DNA of 15,677 bases from PALSA-607 sp036509315 (lineage in GTDB: Bacteria > Actinomycetota > Actinomycetes > Acidothermales > Acidothermaceae). The translations under genes and the position numbers were made by a program. This document shows positions 1-6,994 of the stretch, one piece after another; position 1 is the stretch's first letter; each line of letters begins with the position of its first letter. The DNA is taken from contig DATCFU010000028.1 of NCBI GenBank assembly GCA_036509315.1, forward strand, positions 1 through 15,677, written 5' to 3'. The notes beneath the pieces are model-generated. The model saw only the letters and a list, made by a program, of their open reading frames with translations, was not told where the DNA came from and did no database searches.

Positions 1-579
1 CCAGAGGCTGGGACGGTAGTTCAGGTCGTAGGAGACCGTCGTACCGTGCCGTCGGGCGGCTTCAGCGGCCTCCACGGCTGTTTCGGCCGCAGTTGGAGAG
101 AGCCCGGCAAAGATCCCTCCCGTATGGAACCAGCGCACCCCAAGGGTGCCGAACAAGTGGTCCCAGTCGACGTCGCCGGGCGCCAACTGCGAGACCGCGG
201 TGTGGCCGCGGTCGCTGACACCCACCGCTCCACGGACACCGAACCCTCGTTCCGTGAAGTTGAGACCGTTGCGGGTCGCCCGGCCTACACCGTCGTAGTC
301 GATCCACTTGACGAACGATGTATCGAGGCCGCCGGTCAACATGAGGTCTTCGACCAGTCGCCCCACCTCGTTGTCGGCAAGGGCGGTGACGACACCCGCG
401 CGAAGCCCAAATACTCGGCGCAGCCCCCGCGCGACGTTGTACTCGCCGCCGCCTTCCCAGACGTGGAATTCGCGGCTCGTTCGGATGCGGCCCGCGCCGG
501 GATCCAAGCGCAACATCACTTCGCCCAGCGAGACGATGTCGAATCGGACGCCGTTTGGCTGATGGCCATCGTCGAGCAC
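1..579 (-). CDS. kdgK: 2-keto-3-deoxygluconate kinase, PfkB family (C-terminus beyond left edge)
   Basis: A PfkB/ribokinase-family sugar kinase, likely phosphorylating 2-keto-3-deoxygluconate (or the galacto epimer) at O6 with ATP in the cytoplasm. The 193 residues in the window contain the N-terminal strand SLGEVMLRLDPG near residue 17, the glycine-rich GGGEYNVARGLRRVFG sugar-binding stretch near residue 41, and a DLNYRPSLW motif at the left edge, all typical of KDG kinases. The remaining C-terminal part with the ATP site and catalytic Asp lies outside. The GTG start at 579 is chosen because AAAGGA sits 7-8 nt upstream; no in-frame ATG competes. It follows the KDPG aldolase by 22 nt, so kinase and aldolase form consecutive pathway steps in one operon. 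The substrate epimer is inferred, not seen. Confidence 0.88.
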   Translation of the reverse strand, partial: MLDDGHQPNGVRFDIVSLGEVMLRLDPGAGRIRTSREFHVWEGGGEYNVARGLRRVFGLRAGVVTALADNEVGRLVEDLMLTGGLDTSFVKWIDYDGVGRATRNGLNFTERGFGVRGAVGVSDRGHTAVSQLAPGDVDWDHLFGTLGVRWFHTGGIFAGLSPTAAETAVEAAEAARRHGTTVSYDLNYRPSLW

Positions 580-601
580 GTGAGAATCCTTTCGGGATCG
601 A

Positions 602-1237
602 TCAGCCTGGGCGTGACTTGTTGACCTCAGCCACAGCGCCCGCTATCAGATAGACAAGGCTTGCGACGTCCTGTGCGCTAACCAGGTCGCGCGGTACCAT
701 CCACGACCCGCCCACCGCGATCACACAAGCCAGGGCGAGGTAGCTGTCGAGGTTGGACGTGTTGATTCCGCCTGTCGGGACAAAGGACATCCCAACGAAC
801 GGCGCTGCGAGCGCCGCGATGGCAGCAGTGCCGCCGACCGACTCTGCTGGAAAGAACTTCACGGTGTCCAAACCGAGCTCGAGCGCGGCTTGCACTTCAG
901 TGGCAGTAACCGCGCCCGGTATGGGCAGCACACCGCGTTCGAAACAGCGATCAACGACGGCGCGGCTAAGCCCCGGCGACACGACAAACGCCGCACCCGC
1001 GTCGACAGCCGCATCGACTTGGTCCGCCGTCAGCACCGTCCCGGCTCCGACAAGGACGCCTGTTCGCTGTGCCAGGACTCGGATGACATCTAATGCGGCT
1101 GGCGTCCGAAGCGTCACTTCGGCCAGCGGTAAACCACCGGCAACGAGCGCATCACCTAACGAGACGGCGCAGTCGCGATCATCGGCCACCACGACGGGGA
1201 GGACGCCGTGCATGCGCAACTGAGCGAGCGGTGTCAC
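602..1237 (-). CDS. eda: 2-keto-3-deoxy-6-phosphogluconate aldolase
   Basis: Class I aldolase (KDPG/KHG family) that splits 2-keto-3-deoxy-6-phosphogluconate, or the galacto isomer, into pyruvate and glyceraldehyde 3-phosphate. At 211 residues it has the normal family length. Visible landmarks are E40 in AEVTLRT, the GAGTVLT segment near 64-70, the Schiff-base lysine K127 in VKFFPAE, the PTGGIN loop at 154-159 and the GGSWM phosphate-binding end near 176-180. The GTG start overlaps the TGA stop of the upstream dehydratase in a 4-bp GTGA (1234-1237), which implies translational coupling. A kinase gene follows immediately, so the aldolase probably acts on a phosphorylated 2-keto-3-deoxy acid. 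Family assignment is firm; the preferred epimer is not determined. Confidence 0.93.
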   Translation of the reverse strand: MTPLAQLRMHGVLPVVVADDRDCAVSLGDALVAGGLPLAEVTLRTPAALDVIRVLAQRTGVLVGAGTVLTADQVDAAVDAGAAFVVSPGLSRAVVDRCFERGVLPIPGAVTATEVQAALELGLDTVKFFPAESVGGTAAIAALAAPFVGMSFVPTGGINTSNLDSYLALACVIAVGGSWMVPRDLVSAQDVASLVYLIAGAVAEVNKSRPG

Positions 1238-2400
1238 AACATGCCGACGCCGTCTGCAGCCGACTTCTCAGAGACCAGCCGAAGACCCGCGCGATCAGGA
1301 CGCACGTGCGGGCCGGCGGGATCCGACCATGCCAGGCGCGCCCCGGCACCGGCGATCATCGCCTCATCAACCGACAGGCCGTTGCCTGGTTCATCGCCTA
1401 GAACTACTCCGCCGTCGGCAATGGTCTGATCGACCGCGAGCCCAATCGGTGTTCCCAGGCTTTGGATCTCGATCGCGAGATGATTCGGGACCGATGCTGC
1501 GGCGTGTGCGACCGGATTGGTGTTGTAGCCGACCGGGCTGATCGGCAGGTCACGGCTGTGCGCGACGGTCGCTATCCGAAGGAAATGCGTGATTCCCCAG
1601 ACACTGCCGGCCTGAACCACGTCGACCGCGCTTGCGTCCAGTAAGGGCTTGAACTGTTCGAGTCCGGTGAGGTTTTCCCCAGTGGCGATCGCCGCTCGAA
1701 CCGATCGGCTGACCATGGCGAGCCCCTCGGCGTCCCATCTTCGCAGTGGCTCCTCCACCCACGTGAGATCGAATGTTGCTTCGAGGGCGCAGATGTAACG
1801 GATCGCCTGTTTGCGACTCCACGACTCGTTGGCGTCCAACATCATGGCGGGGCGCGCCGTGTTGGCCCGGAAGATCTCGCGGATCGTTGTCAGCCGAGCC
1901 ACGTCGCGGTCGAAGTCCAACCCGCCTTTGATCTTGACGCTGGTGAAGCCGCGATCCACCCAGCCTGCATACAGCGTCTCGAGTGCGTCATCACCGACAG
2001 CGATTTCAAGCGCAGATGCGTAGCCGGGAACGTAGCGGTCACGCGCCCCTAAGGTACGCCACAGGGGTTCGCCCGCCATCTTCGCTTTGAGGTCCCATAG
2101 CGCCATGTCCAACGTGCCAATGCCACCGAACGTCGCGCCGCTGTGTCCCGACTTGAAGACGTGTGCCAGCATCCGGTCGTAGAGCGCGAACGTTGCACGG
2201 GGGTCCTGCCCCTCGAGGGCTGGGAACGCTCTGTCGATGTCTGCGTGGGAGCCAACGCCGATCCCCTCCAGACCACCGTCGGTCTCGAGGATGACGACGG
2301 GAACCTCGGTGATGCCGTCGCGAATGAACCCGTTGACGTCACCTACGGGGCGGCCCCAGTGCTGCTCCGTCATCAGCGTGCGGAAGCCCGTAATCCTCAT
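1234..2400 (-). CDS. Enolase-superfamily sugar-acid dehydratase (mandelate racemase/muconate lactonizing type)
   Basis: Probable dehydratase turning an aldonic or other acid sugar into a 2-keto-3-deoxy acid, first step of the route completed by the following aldolase and kinase. The 388-residue protein from ATG 2400 has the superfamily layout: capping domain to about residue 120, then the barrel with K156-I-K158, metal ligands D189 (MLDANESW), E216 (WVEEP) and E242 (GEN). Where mandelate racemase has its His-Asp dyad (H297, D270), I align V290/G291 and Q263, so the second base of the canonical mechanism appears absent; Y292 is close by. The start is chosen because MRITGF matches family N-termini. 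The ORF opens as far as ATG 2475, but that extension runs through a palindrome and adds an unusual hydrophobic leader. SD support for 2400 is weak (AAGGA about 14 nt upstream). Exact substrate unknown. Confidence 0.85.
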   Translation of the reverse strand: MRITGFRTLMTEQHWGRPVGDVNGFIRDGITEVPVVILETDGGLEGIGVGSHADIDRAFPALEGQDPRATFALYDRMLAHVFKSGHSGATFGGIGTLDMALWDLKAKMAGEPLWRTLGARDRYVPGYASALEIAVGDDALETLYAGWVDRGFTSVKIKGGLDFDRDVARLTTIREIFRANTARPAMMLDANESWSRKQAIRYICALEATFDLTWVEEPLRRWDAEGLAMVSRSVRAAIATGENLTGLEQFKPLLDASAVDVVQAGSVWGITHFLRIATVAHSRDLPISPVGYNTNPVAHAAASVPNHLAIEIQSLGTPIGLAVDQTIADGGVVLGDEPGNGLSVDEAMIAGAGARLAWSDPAGPHVRPDRAGLRLVSEKSAADGVGML

Positions 2401-2445
2401 GAACGTTGCGCGCATCCTTACTGGGGCGACCAAGCATGGCGTGGC

Positions 2446-2461
2446 CTGGGTGAGCACCCAG
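2446..2461. promoter_or_regulatory. 16-bp palindrome, candidate operator or leader hairpin
   Basis: CTGGGTG and CACCCAG form perfect 7-bp inverted arms around a 2-nt centre. It lies between the divergent dehydratase and GntR-family regulator genes, where such regulators usually bind. It does not match the classic FadR-type TNGTNNNACNA core exactly, so binding by the adjacent regulator is inference. With only two central bases it would be a poor RNA hairpin. A second, weaker element, ACAT-CAC-ATGT, lies at 2476-2486. Confidence 0.45.
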
Positions 2462-2478
2462 AGCGCAAACAGCATACA

Positions 2479-2502
2479 TCACATGTCTCCCTCTGGGATC
2501 AT
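2479..2502 (-). other. Possible 7-codon leader ORF upstream of the dehydratase
   Basis: On the minus strand AGGAG, 7 nt of spacer, then ATG and six further codons (MIPEGDM) end at TGA. If the dehydratase is transcribed from upstream of 2502, this would be a translated leader about 80 nt before its start codon. There is no direct evidence that it is made; the match may be chance. Confidence 0.2.
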
Positions 2503-2517
2503 GGCCTTTCTCCTGCG

Positions 2518-2523
2518 TACACT
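2518..2523 (+). promoter_or_regulatory. -10 box (TACACT) of a leaderless GntR-family regulator transcript
   Basis: TACACT ends exactly 6 nt before the ATG at 2530, which would place the transcription start at the A of the start codon. No Shine-Dalgarno sequence precedes that ATG. Leaderless mRNAs with a TANNNT box at this distance are common in actinobacteria. No convincing -35 box is visible. Confidence 0.5.
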
Positions 2524-2529
2524 GCGCCC

Positions 2530-3342
2530 ATGACCCAGCAGGCGGGCGTGGGCAGGCGCTCGAATCAGATCCTGTCCGTCGAAGCGCGCACGCCCGCAAA
2601 ACTCGGTGTGGCGGTCGTCGAGGGGCTGGTCAACGTCATCGTGTCTGGTGAGGTATCGCCGGGCGATTCGCTGCCGCCTGAGCTTCCGTTGAGCCAACAA
2701 TTCGGCGTCAGCAGAACGGTCCTACGGGAGTCGGTCAAGCGCCTCGAAGAGAAGGGCTTGGTGAAGGTCGTTCAGGGCAGAGGGACCGTCGTTCAGCCGA
2801 CGAGTGCCTGGACGATGATGGATCGAGTGGTTCTGACCTCGCTGATTGCCCACGACAAGACGCTGGGCGTGCTCGACGAGCTGAGCATCGTCCGGGCGCG
2901 TCTTGAGGCCGCGATGGCCGGCGAGGCTGCGAGGGTTAGCACTCCTGCAGAATTAGGGGTGCTCCGCGAGATCCTTCACACGATGCGTGAGACCGTCGAA
3001 ATGCCTATCGAATTTCACGCAGCTGATGTTTCGTTTCATGAAGCGGTGATGTCAATCTCGGGAAACCGCCTCGCAGAAAGCATCGCCCGGGTCTTGTACG
3101 AACGAGCGCGCGACAGTGCACGCTACGTCGGCGGAGTGTCCCCGACACTCATGCACCAAACGCTCCTCGAACACCAGGCGATCTTCGACGCGATCGAGGC
3201 TGGTGACGCCGAGCTTTCGGAACGTGCCATGGATACGCACATCAGCGACGCATGGCAGCGCCGCAGGCCATCTGACCACCGCGGAACAAAGCCCCGCAGA
3301 AAACCGATAGCTTCGGGACACAAACGCGACAAGTCGTCGTAG
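2530..3342 (+). CDS. GntR-family (FadR/FCD subfamily) transcriptional regulator
   Basis: One-component regulator, 270 residues. An N-terminal winged helix-turn-helix spans about 24-90 (SLPPELPLSQQFGVSRTVLR, then the wing GLVKVVQGRGTVV). A C-terminal all-helical FCD effector domain spans about 110-245. The FCD metal-site pattern is complete: D166, H170, H215 and H237; this site normally binds a metal with a carboxylate effector. A basic tail of about 25 residues (RRRPSDHRGTKPRRK) extends beyond the domain. The ATG at 2530 is chosen because the HTH begins shortly after and a TACACT -10 box lies 6 nt upstream; the frame is open much further upstream but without regulator-like sequence. It is divergent from the sugar-acid operon, so it likely represses dehydratase-aldolase-kinase expression until a sugar acid or keto-deoxy acid binds. 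The effector is inferred. Confidence 0.9.
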   Translation: MTQQAGVGRRSNQILSVEARTPAKLGVAVVEGLVNVIVSGEVSPGDSLPPELPLSQQFGVSRTVLRESVKRLEEKGLVKVVQGRGTVVQPTSAWTMMDRVVLTSLIAHDKTLGVLDELSIVRARLEAAMAGEAARVSTPAELGVLREILHTMRETVEMPIEFHAADVSFHEAVMSISGNRLAESIARVLYERARDSARYVGGVSPTLMHQTLLEHQAIFDAIEAGDAELSERAMDTHISDAWQRRRPSDHRGTKPRRKPIASGHKRDKSS

Positions 3343-3443
3343 CGGCGGCCGCCCGCGTAGTCGCTCCGCTGACCGATGGGCAAAGCCAGTTTCAAGGCCG
3401 CCATCATTAGTCAACAATGACACCGTATGCAGCGCGGCCGCGC

Positions 3444-3472
3444 TTGACGCAAACGATTGCGTGGCCTTCAAT
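3444..3472 (+). promoter_or_regulatory. Predicted sigma-70-type promoter of the aldehyde dehydrogenase gene
   Basis: TTGACG at 3444-3449 is followed after 17 nt by TTCAAT at 3467-3472. The -35 box is a near-consensus match, the -10 moderate. Transcription would begin near 3479, about 40 nt before the start codon at 3519. An operator-like palindrome overlaps the -35 and spacer. Confidence 0.5.
3447..3462. promoter_or_regulatory. Operator 1: LacI-type near-palindrome ACGCAAACGATTGCGT
   Basis: Seven of eight base pairs are symmetric around a central CG, the hallmark of LacI/GalR-family operators; the shape resembles the E. coli PurR box. The 12-bp core GCAAACGATTGC (3449-3460) recurs exactly, inverted, at 12618-12629 and with one change at 6957-6968. 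Overlap with the -35 box and spacer suggests repression by occlusion. No LacI-family gene is in the window, so the regulator is unidentified. Confidence 0.6.
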
Positions 3473-3518
3473 AAGGGCTGTTCATTGGCTGAGTCCAGCC
3501 TGGTATTCGAGGAGTCCA

Positions 3519-5024
3519 ATGCCGAATGAAGTGGTGAGCGGACATGCCCTGCTGCGTCAGGCACGCTGGGGTGCCTTTATCGACGGTGGGTGGGTGGATA
3601 ACCCCGCGGCGGGATCGTTCGAGGTGCGCGAGGCGGCTACAGGAGCAGTCTTAGCCGAGGTTGTTGAGGGCGACGCCGCCTTGGTCGACAGGGCTGTCGA
3701 ATCTGCTCGCCGTGCATTCCCTGCGTGGCGGGACACGTCGCCGCGTGAGCGTGGCCGCATCCTGCTGCAGGTCGCCGCGAAGATCCACGACCATCTCGAC
3801 GAGTTGGCCGACATCGAGAGTCGCGAGGTCGGCAAGCCACGCCGGGACGCCTACCGTTTCGACCTCTCGTTTTGCCAGACCGGCCTGGAATTCTACGGAG
3901 GCCTGGCTGAGACTTTGCACGGCGAGATCATCGACCAGGGTGCGATCGACGCCAATGTGTTCCTCGACCCGTACGGCGTGGTCGCGGCGATCTTGCCCTT
4001 CAACTGGCCACCGATTCACTTCACAAAAAAGTGTGCACCCGCCCTGGCCGCTGGTAACACCGTCGTGATCAAGCCGGGAGAGCAGGCTCCGTTGACGGTC
4101 TTGCGACTGGTTGAGATTGCGAACGAAGTACTGCCGCCTGGCGTGATGAATGCCGTGCCCGGCATGGCTGCCGGCCCCGCGCTCTCGGGGCACCCCGGAG
4201 TAGAGCGGATTACCTTTACTGGCGCAACGTCGACGGGGCGCAAAGTGTTGCAGGCGGCCTCGGCGAACCTCACGTTTGCGACCATGGAACTCGGCGGCAA
4301 GAACGCGGTGATGGTGCTTGAGGACGCTGACCTGTCGGCAGCACTCGACGTCGTCCTCGAGGGCATGTTCTACAACAACGGCGAGGCATGCACGTCGACC
4401 GCCCGCATCCTCGTTCACGAATCGATCTGCGACGAGTTCACCGATCTGTTCGCGACTGCCACGCTGAAGCTCGTGGTCGGTGACGGCATGGACCCAGCGA
4501 CCGACATCGGCGCGTTGGTCGATGCCAGCCAACGAGACAAGGTGCTCGCACACATCGAGGGTGCAATCGGCGAGGGGGCAGTAGTCGTCGCTCAGGGCAT
4601 TGTGCCGTCTGACCCGAGACTCGCGGGCGGCTACTGGGTCGCTCCGACCATCCTCGCCGGGGTGACTCCGAACATGGCGATCGCGCAAGAAGAGGTGTTC
4701 GGGCCAGTCGCTTGCATCATGCGGTTCTCCACTGAAGCGCAAGCTATCGAGATCTGTAACGGCACCGAATACGGCCTGACGGCCGCGATTTGCACAACGG
4801 ACGTCGAACGCGGCCGACGCATTGCCCGGCAGTTGCAGGTCGGCATGGTGATGATCAATAACTACATGCGCCGCGCGTTCCTCGGCTCACCGTTCGGCGG
4901 CGTCAAAGGCAGTGGCTTTGGCCGCGAGAATGCGATCGACTCGCTGCACGAATTCGTGCGCTCTCAAACAGTGCGAGTGCCATCCGGGAGATATCCGGTG
5001 CCCGCGTGGCCCCCTAGAGACTGA
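3519..5024 (+). CDS. NAD(P)-dependent aldehyde dehydrogenase
   Basis: A complete 501-residue aldehyde dehydrogenase oxidising an aldehyde to its acid with NAD(P)+. Catalytic and binding residues are all present: N162 (FNWPP), K185 (IKPGEQAP), FTG at 233-235, the general base E257 (MELGGKN), nucleophile C291 (NNGEACTST), the EEVFGP motif at 391-396 and the C-terminal SPFGGVKGSG near 457. The ATG at 3519 is preferred because GAGGAG lies 4-6 nt upstream and the fold starts soon after (FIDGGW at 20-25); the frame is open back to 3417 but that stretch contains the promoter. It is transcribed alone, with its own promoter and operator. The substrate cannot be read from sequence: a sugar-derived semialdehyde is one option given the sugar-acid module beside it, but the shared operator links it instead to the cluster further right. 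Confidence 0.92.
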   Translation: MPNEVVSGHALLRQARWGAFIDGGWVDNPAAGSFEVREAATGAVLAEVVEGDAALVDRAVESARRAFPAWRDTSPRERGRILLQVAAKIHDHLDELADIESREVGKPRRDAYRFDLSFCQTGLEFYGGLAETLHGEIIDQGAIDANVFLDPYGVVAAILPFNWPPIHFTKKCAPALAAGNTVVIKPGEQAPLTVLRLVEIANEVLPPGVMNAVPGMAAGPALSGHPGVERITFTGATSTGRKVLQAASANLTFATMELGGKNAVMVLEDADLSAALDVVLEGMFYNNGEACTSTARILVHESICDEFTDLFATATLKLVVGDGMDPATDIGALVDASQRDKVLAHIEGAIGEGAVVVAQGIVPSDPRLAGGYWVAPTILAGVTPNMAIAQEEVFGPVACIMRFSTEAQAIEICNGTEYGLTAAICTTDVERGRRIARQLQVGMVMINNYMRRAFLGSPFGGVKGSGFGRENAIDSLHEFVRSQTVRVPSGRYPVPAWPPRD

Positions 5025-5056
5025 GGTCCCGGCAAAGGCAGCAGCTCGGCTCATCC

Positions 5057-6871
5057 TTATGCCCCGCGTGCACGATCCAACGCACCCTGGAGCGACTCCA
5101 CGTAGGCGCCGCTCGTGTAGCTCGCACCGGAGACTGCGTCGACCACCGCACCGTTGCTGGCCAACGCCTCCCGCGCGAGAATCGGACCGGCGAGTGCGCT
5201 CAGCTGGCGCGAGCGCGCATCAACATTTGGGAGCACCAGGGCGGTGACACTGATGAGGCGTCCTCCCTTGACGACGACGCGCACCTGCACGCTGTTAAAC
5301 AGCGTTCGTTCGATCGGTCCGTCCGCGGTGACCGCGCCGGCGGGACTGCTCCGGTTCTCTGACGCCGGCAAGGGCACGACATTCGAGTCTTCAGGGCTGG
5401 GTTGAAGACTGGTTGGGAGCGGCTGACGCGTCGGGCCGACCGCAAGGGCGACCACAGCCAACAAGGGCGCTGCTACGAGTGCTCCGACGCAAATCCTTGC
5501 CCCACTCGTCGAACTTAGGTCATCGATCCCGAAGAATTCCCTATGCACGCGGCTGCGCCGAACACCTAGCGCCTGCAGAGACTCCATGACGTTTTCTGCC
5601 AGCCCCGGTGGCGCACACACGTAGGCCTCTCGGGCGGCAATGTCGGGCACCAGCGCTAGCAGTTGCGTTGCGCCGAGCTTGTTGCCCGGCGCTTCCCTCG
5701 GCCCTGCTAAGTACACGACCGACGTGCCCCAGCGTGCGGCAACAGCATCGAGTTCCTTCGCAAGAGCAGCCTCCCGCAGTTCTCGACACCGATAGATCAG
5801 CGTGGCCTGCACCCCGCTCGCGCTGAAGAACTCGAACAGTGGTCGAATCGCAGTGACGCCGATGCCCGCACAGATCAGCACCACGTCGCGCCGGCCAGCG
5901 ACGACAACCGGGGAGCCGTGGGGGCCCATGAGTAGGACACGGGTGCCGGGCGGCACCGCCTGCAGGCGAGCGGTGTGCCGACCGCGCGCCTTGACGGTGA
6001 ATCGCAGCGTGTCTCCGGACGGCAACGCTGAAACGGAGAACGGATGGGTCTCGCTCCATAGCCCTCGCGTCAAAAACCTCAGACGAAAGAACTGACCTGG
6101 CTCTGCAGTGGGGGGCTTTCCCTCGCTGCGGACGGCGATGGACACGACGGTTTCACTTTCGGACACAACCGCGACGACCTGCGAGCGGTGTCGCACTGCG
6201 TGCGCCAATGGCCGACAGACGCGGTAGTACACGACGGAAAGCCCTACTGCCAGGTATAGGGCTGTCCACACACCGCGTGTCAACGGGTCATGCACGAAGT
6301 CGGAACCGACAAAGAGTTGGTGTGCGATCGAGACCGCTACAGCAACGTACGTCAGCAAGTGAATGCGGTACCAGGTCTGGTACCCGAGAGCTCGGATCCC
6401 TGCGCGCACCGACAGTGCCCCGACGATTGCGAGCAGAACCGCTCCGACGAGCGCGAGCCAGACGTACGGGTACTGGCTCACGAGGATCCATGCCTCACGC
6501 AGGAGGGACACGTGGACCAGTCCTGAGTACCCCGAAGTGATGGCACAGACGTGGACCAGGACCAGTAACAGGGTCGCCCGTCCCCAGCTGGCGTGGAGGC
6601 GGACGAGACGACTCGAGCCAACCCGTCGTTCGAGTGGCTCGATCCGCGCAGTCATCAAGATGAGCAGCAACGAACCGAACCCCGCGAGCAACCCCGCGAG
6701 TCGGCCCACAGCCAGTGCGACCGTCGTTCCCGTCAAGGTCGCCGAGCCCGTGTGGCGCGCCCAGAGCGCGACCACGCACGTGGCGCCTACGCCGACGCAC
6801 GTTACGAACGCGCGCTGAGCGGCAGCCTGTTCGTTGCCCACCCTTTCGCGGCGGGACCGGACCATGGACAA
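5057..6871 (-). CDS. Membrane flavocytochrome: ferric-reductase domain + FAD/NAD(P)H reductase + FMN-binding domain
   Basis: A 604-residue fusion that should carry electrons from cytoplasmic NAD(P)H through FAD and heme toward an extracytoplasmic FMN domain. Domains in order: membrane region about 20-220 with heme-ligand histidine pairs H93/H107 and H171/H184; FAD-binding barrel about 230-325 with HPFSVS at 276-281; nucleotide-binding domain about 328-450 with GIGVTAIRP at 336-344 and CAPPG at 419-423; a further membrane helix about 461-479; a Pro/Ser-rich linker; and an NqrC/RnfG-like FMN_bind domain about 515-603 ending DAVSGASYTSGAY. The ApbE-type flavinylation signature is usually DxxSGAT; here the acceptor position is Ser584. 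No ApbE flavin transferase is nearby. The TTG start at 6871 is preferred over ATG 6865 because a strong AGGAGGTGA lies at the right distance. It is convergent with the aldehyde dehydrogenase and divergent from the aldo/keto reductase. The terminal acceptor is unknown. Confidence 0.85.
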   Translation of the reverse strand: MSMVRSRRERVGNEQAAAQRAFVTCVGVGATCVVALWARHTGSATLTGTTVALAVGRLAGLLAGFGSLLLILMTARIEPLERRVGSSRLVRLHASWGRATLLLVLVHVCAITSGYSGLVHVSLLREAWILVSQYPYVWLALVGAVLLAIVGALSVRAGIRALGYQTWYRIHLLTYVAVAVSIAHQLFVGSDFVHDPLTRGVWTALYLAVGLSVVYYRVCRPLAHAVRHRSQVVAVVSESETVVSIAVRSEGKPPTAEPGQFFRLRFLTRGLWSETHPFSVSALPSGDTLRFTVKARGRHTARLQAVPPGTRVLLMGPHGSPVVVAGRRDVVLICAGIGVTAIRPLFEFFSASGVQATLIYRCRELREAALAKELDAVAARWGTSVVYLAGPREAPGNKLGATQLLALVPDIAAREAYVCAPPGLAENVMESLQALGVRRSRVHREFFGIDDLSSTSGARICVGALVAAPLLAVVALAVGPTRQPLPTSLQPSPEDSNVVPLPASENRSSPAGAVTADGPIERTLFNSVQVRVVVKGGRLISVTALVLPNVDARSRQLSALAGPILAREALASNGAVVDAVSGASYTSGAYVESLQGALDRARGA

Positions 6872-6878
6872 GGCTTCG

Positions 6879-6887
6879 TCACCTCCT
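6879..6887 (-). promoter_or_regulatory. Strong Shine-Dalgarno (AGGAGGTGA) that decides the flavocytochrome start
   Basis: This is a long match to the 16S rRNA tail. AGGAGG ends 10 nt before TTG 6871 but 16 nt before ATG 6865, so TTG is the better-placed start codon. A GTG within the SD is in another frame. Confidence 0.6.
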
Positions 6888-6923
6888 CCGCAACGCCGCC
6901 AACGGCGCTGCGGGCACGGTCTG

Positions 6924-6952
6924 TTGCAGGCCCTGCTGGTCGCAGCCATAAT
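6924..6952 (+). promoter_or_regulatory. Predicted promoter of the aldo/keto reductase gene
   Basis: TTGCAG at 6924-6929, a 17-nt spacer, then CATAAT at 6947-6952. Transcription would start near 6959, inside operator 2, and give a leader of about 35 nt with GGAGG before ATG 6995. Its -10 overlaps the -10 of the opposing minus-strand promoter. Confidence 0.5.
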
Positions 6953-6976
6953 GTCTGCAACCGATTGCAGAGTCAA
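6948..6976 (-). promoter_or_regulatory. Predicted promoter of the flavocytochrome gene
   Basis: Reading the minus strand: TTGACT (6976-6971), exactly 17 nt, then CATTAT (6953-6948). The operator core occupies the spacer, with 2 nt before it and 3 nt after it. The same geometry occurs at the transporter promoter at 12609-12637. Confidence 0.55.
6954..6971. promoter_or_regulatory. Operator 2: TCTGCAACCGATTGCAGA
   Basis: An 18-bp palindrome with eight of nine pairs symmetric around a central CG. Its core GCAACCGATTGC differs from operators 1 and 3 at one position. It fills the spacer of the minus-strand promoter and covers the predicted start of the plus-strand promoter, so one bound repressor could silence both divergent genes. 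LacI-type recognition is inferred from the shape. Confidence 0.65.
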
Positions 6977-6994
6977 TGATTCGGAGGCACGACG

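Noticed and set aside
46..624. Plus-strand open frame opposite the kinase gene
   Set aside because: The minus strand gives a contiguous PfkB kinase N-terminus with a ribosome site; the plus-strand product has no family features.
2464..2476. GCGCAAACAGCAT between the divergent region A genes as a fourth copy of the shared operator
   Set aside because: Only the left half (GCAAAC) matches; the central CG and the right half are lost, so it does not tie region A to the regulon.
3344..3353. GGCGGCCGCC palindrome just after the GntR-family gene as a terminator
   Set aside because: It has no loop and no following T-run; palindromes of this kind are frequent in GC-rich DNA.
4562..4574. Half-sites such as TGCAATCGGCG and CGATTGCG inside genes (also near 6424 and 11762)
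   Set aside because: They lie in coding sequence and match only one half of the operator, as expected by chance.
3651..4742. Minus-strand open frame (363 codons) opposite the aldehyde dehydrogenase
   Set aside because: It has no recognisable motifs, and the plus strand has every catalytic residue of an aldehyde dehydrogenase. The frame at 12650-13516 opposite the M24-like gene was rejected for the same reason.
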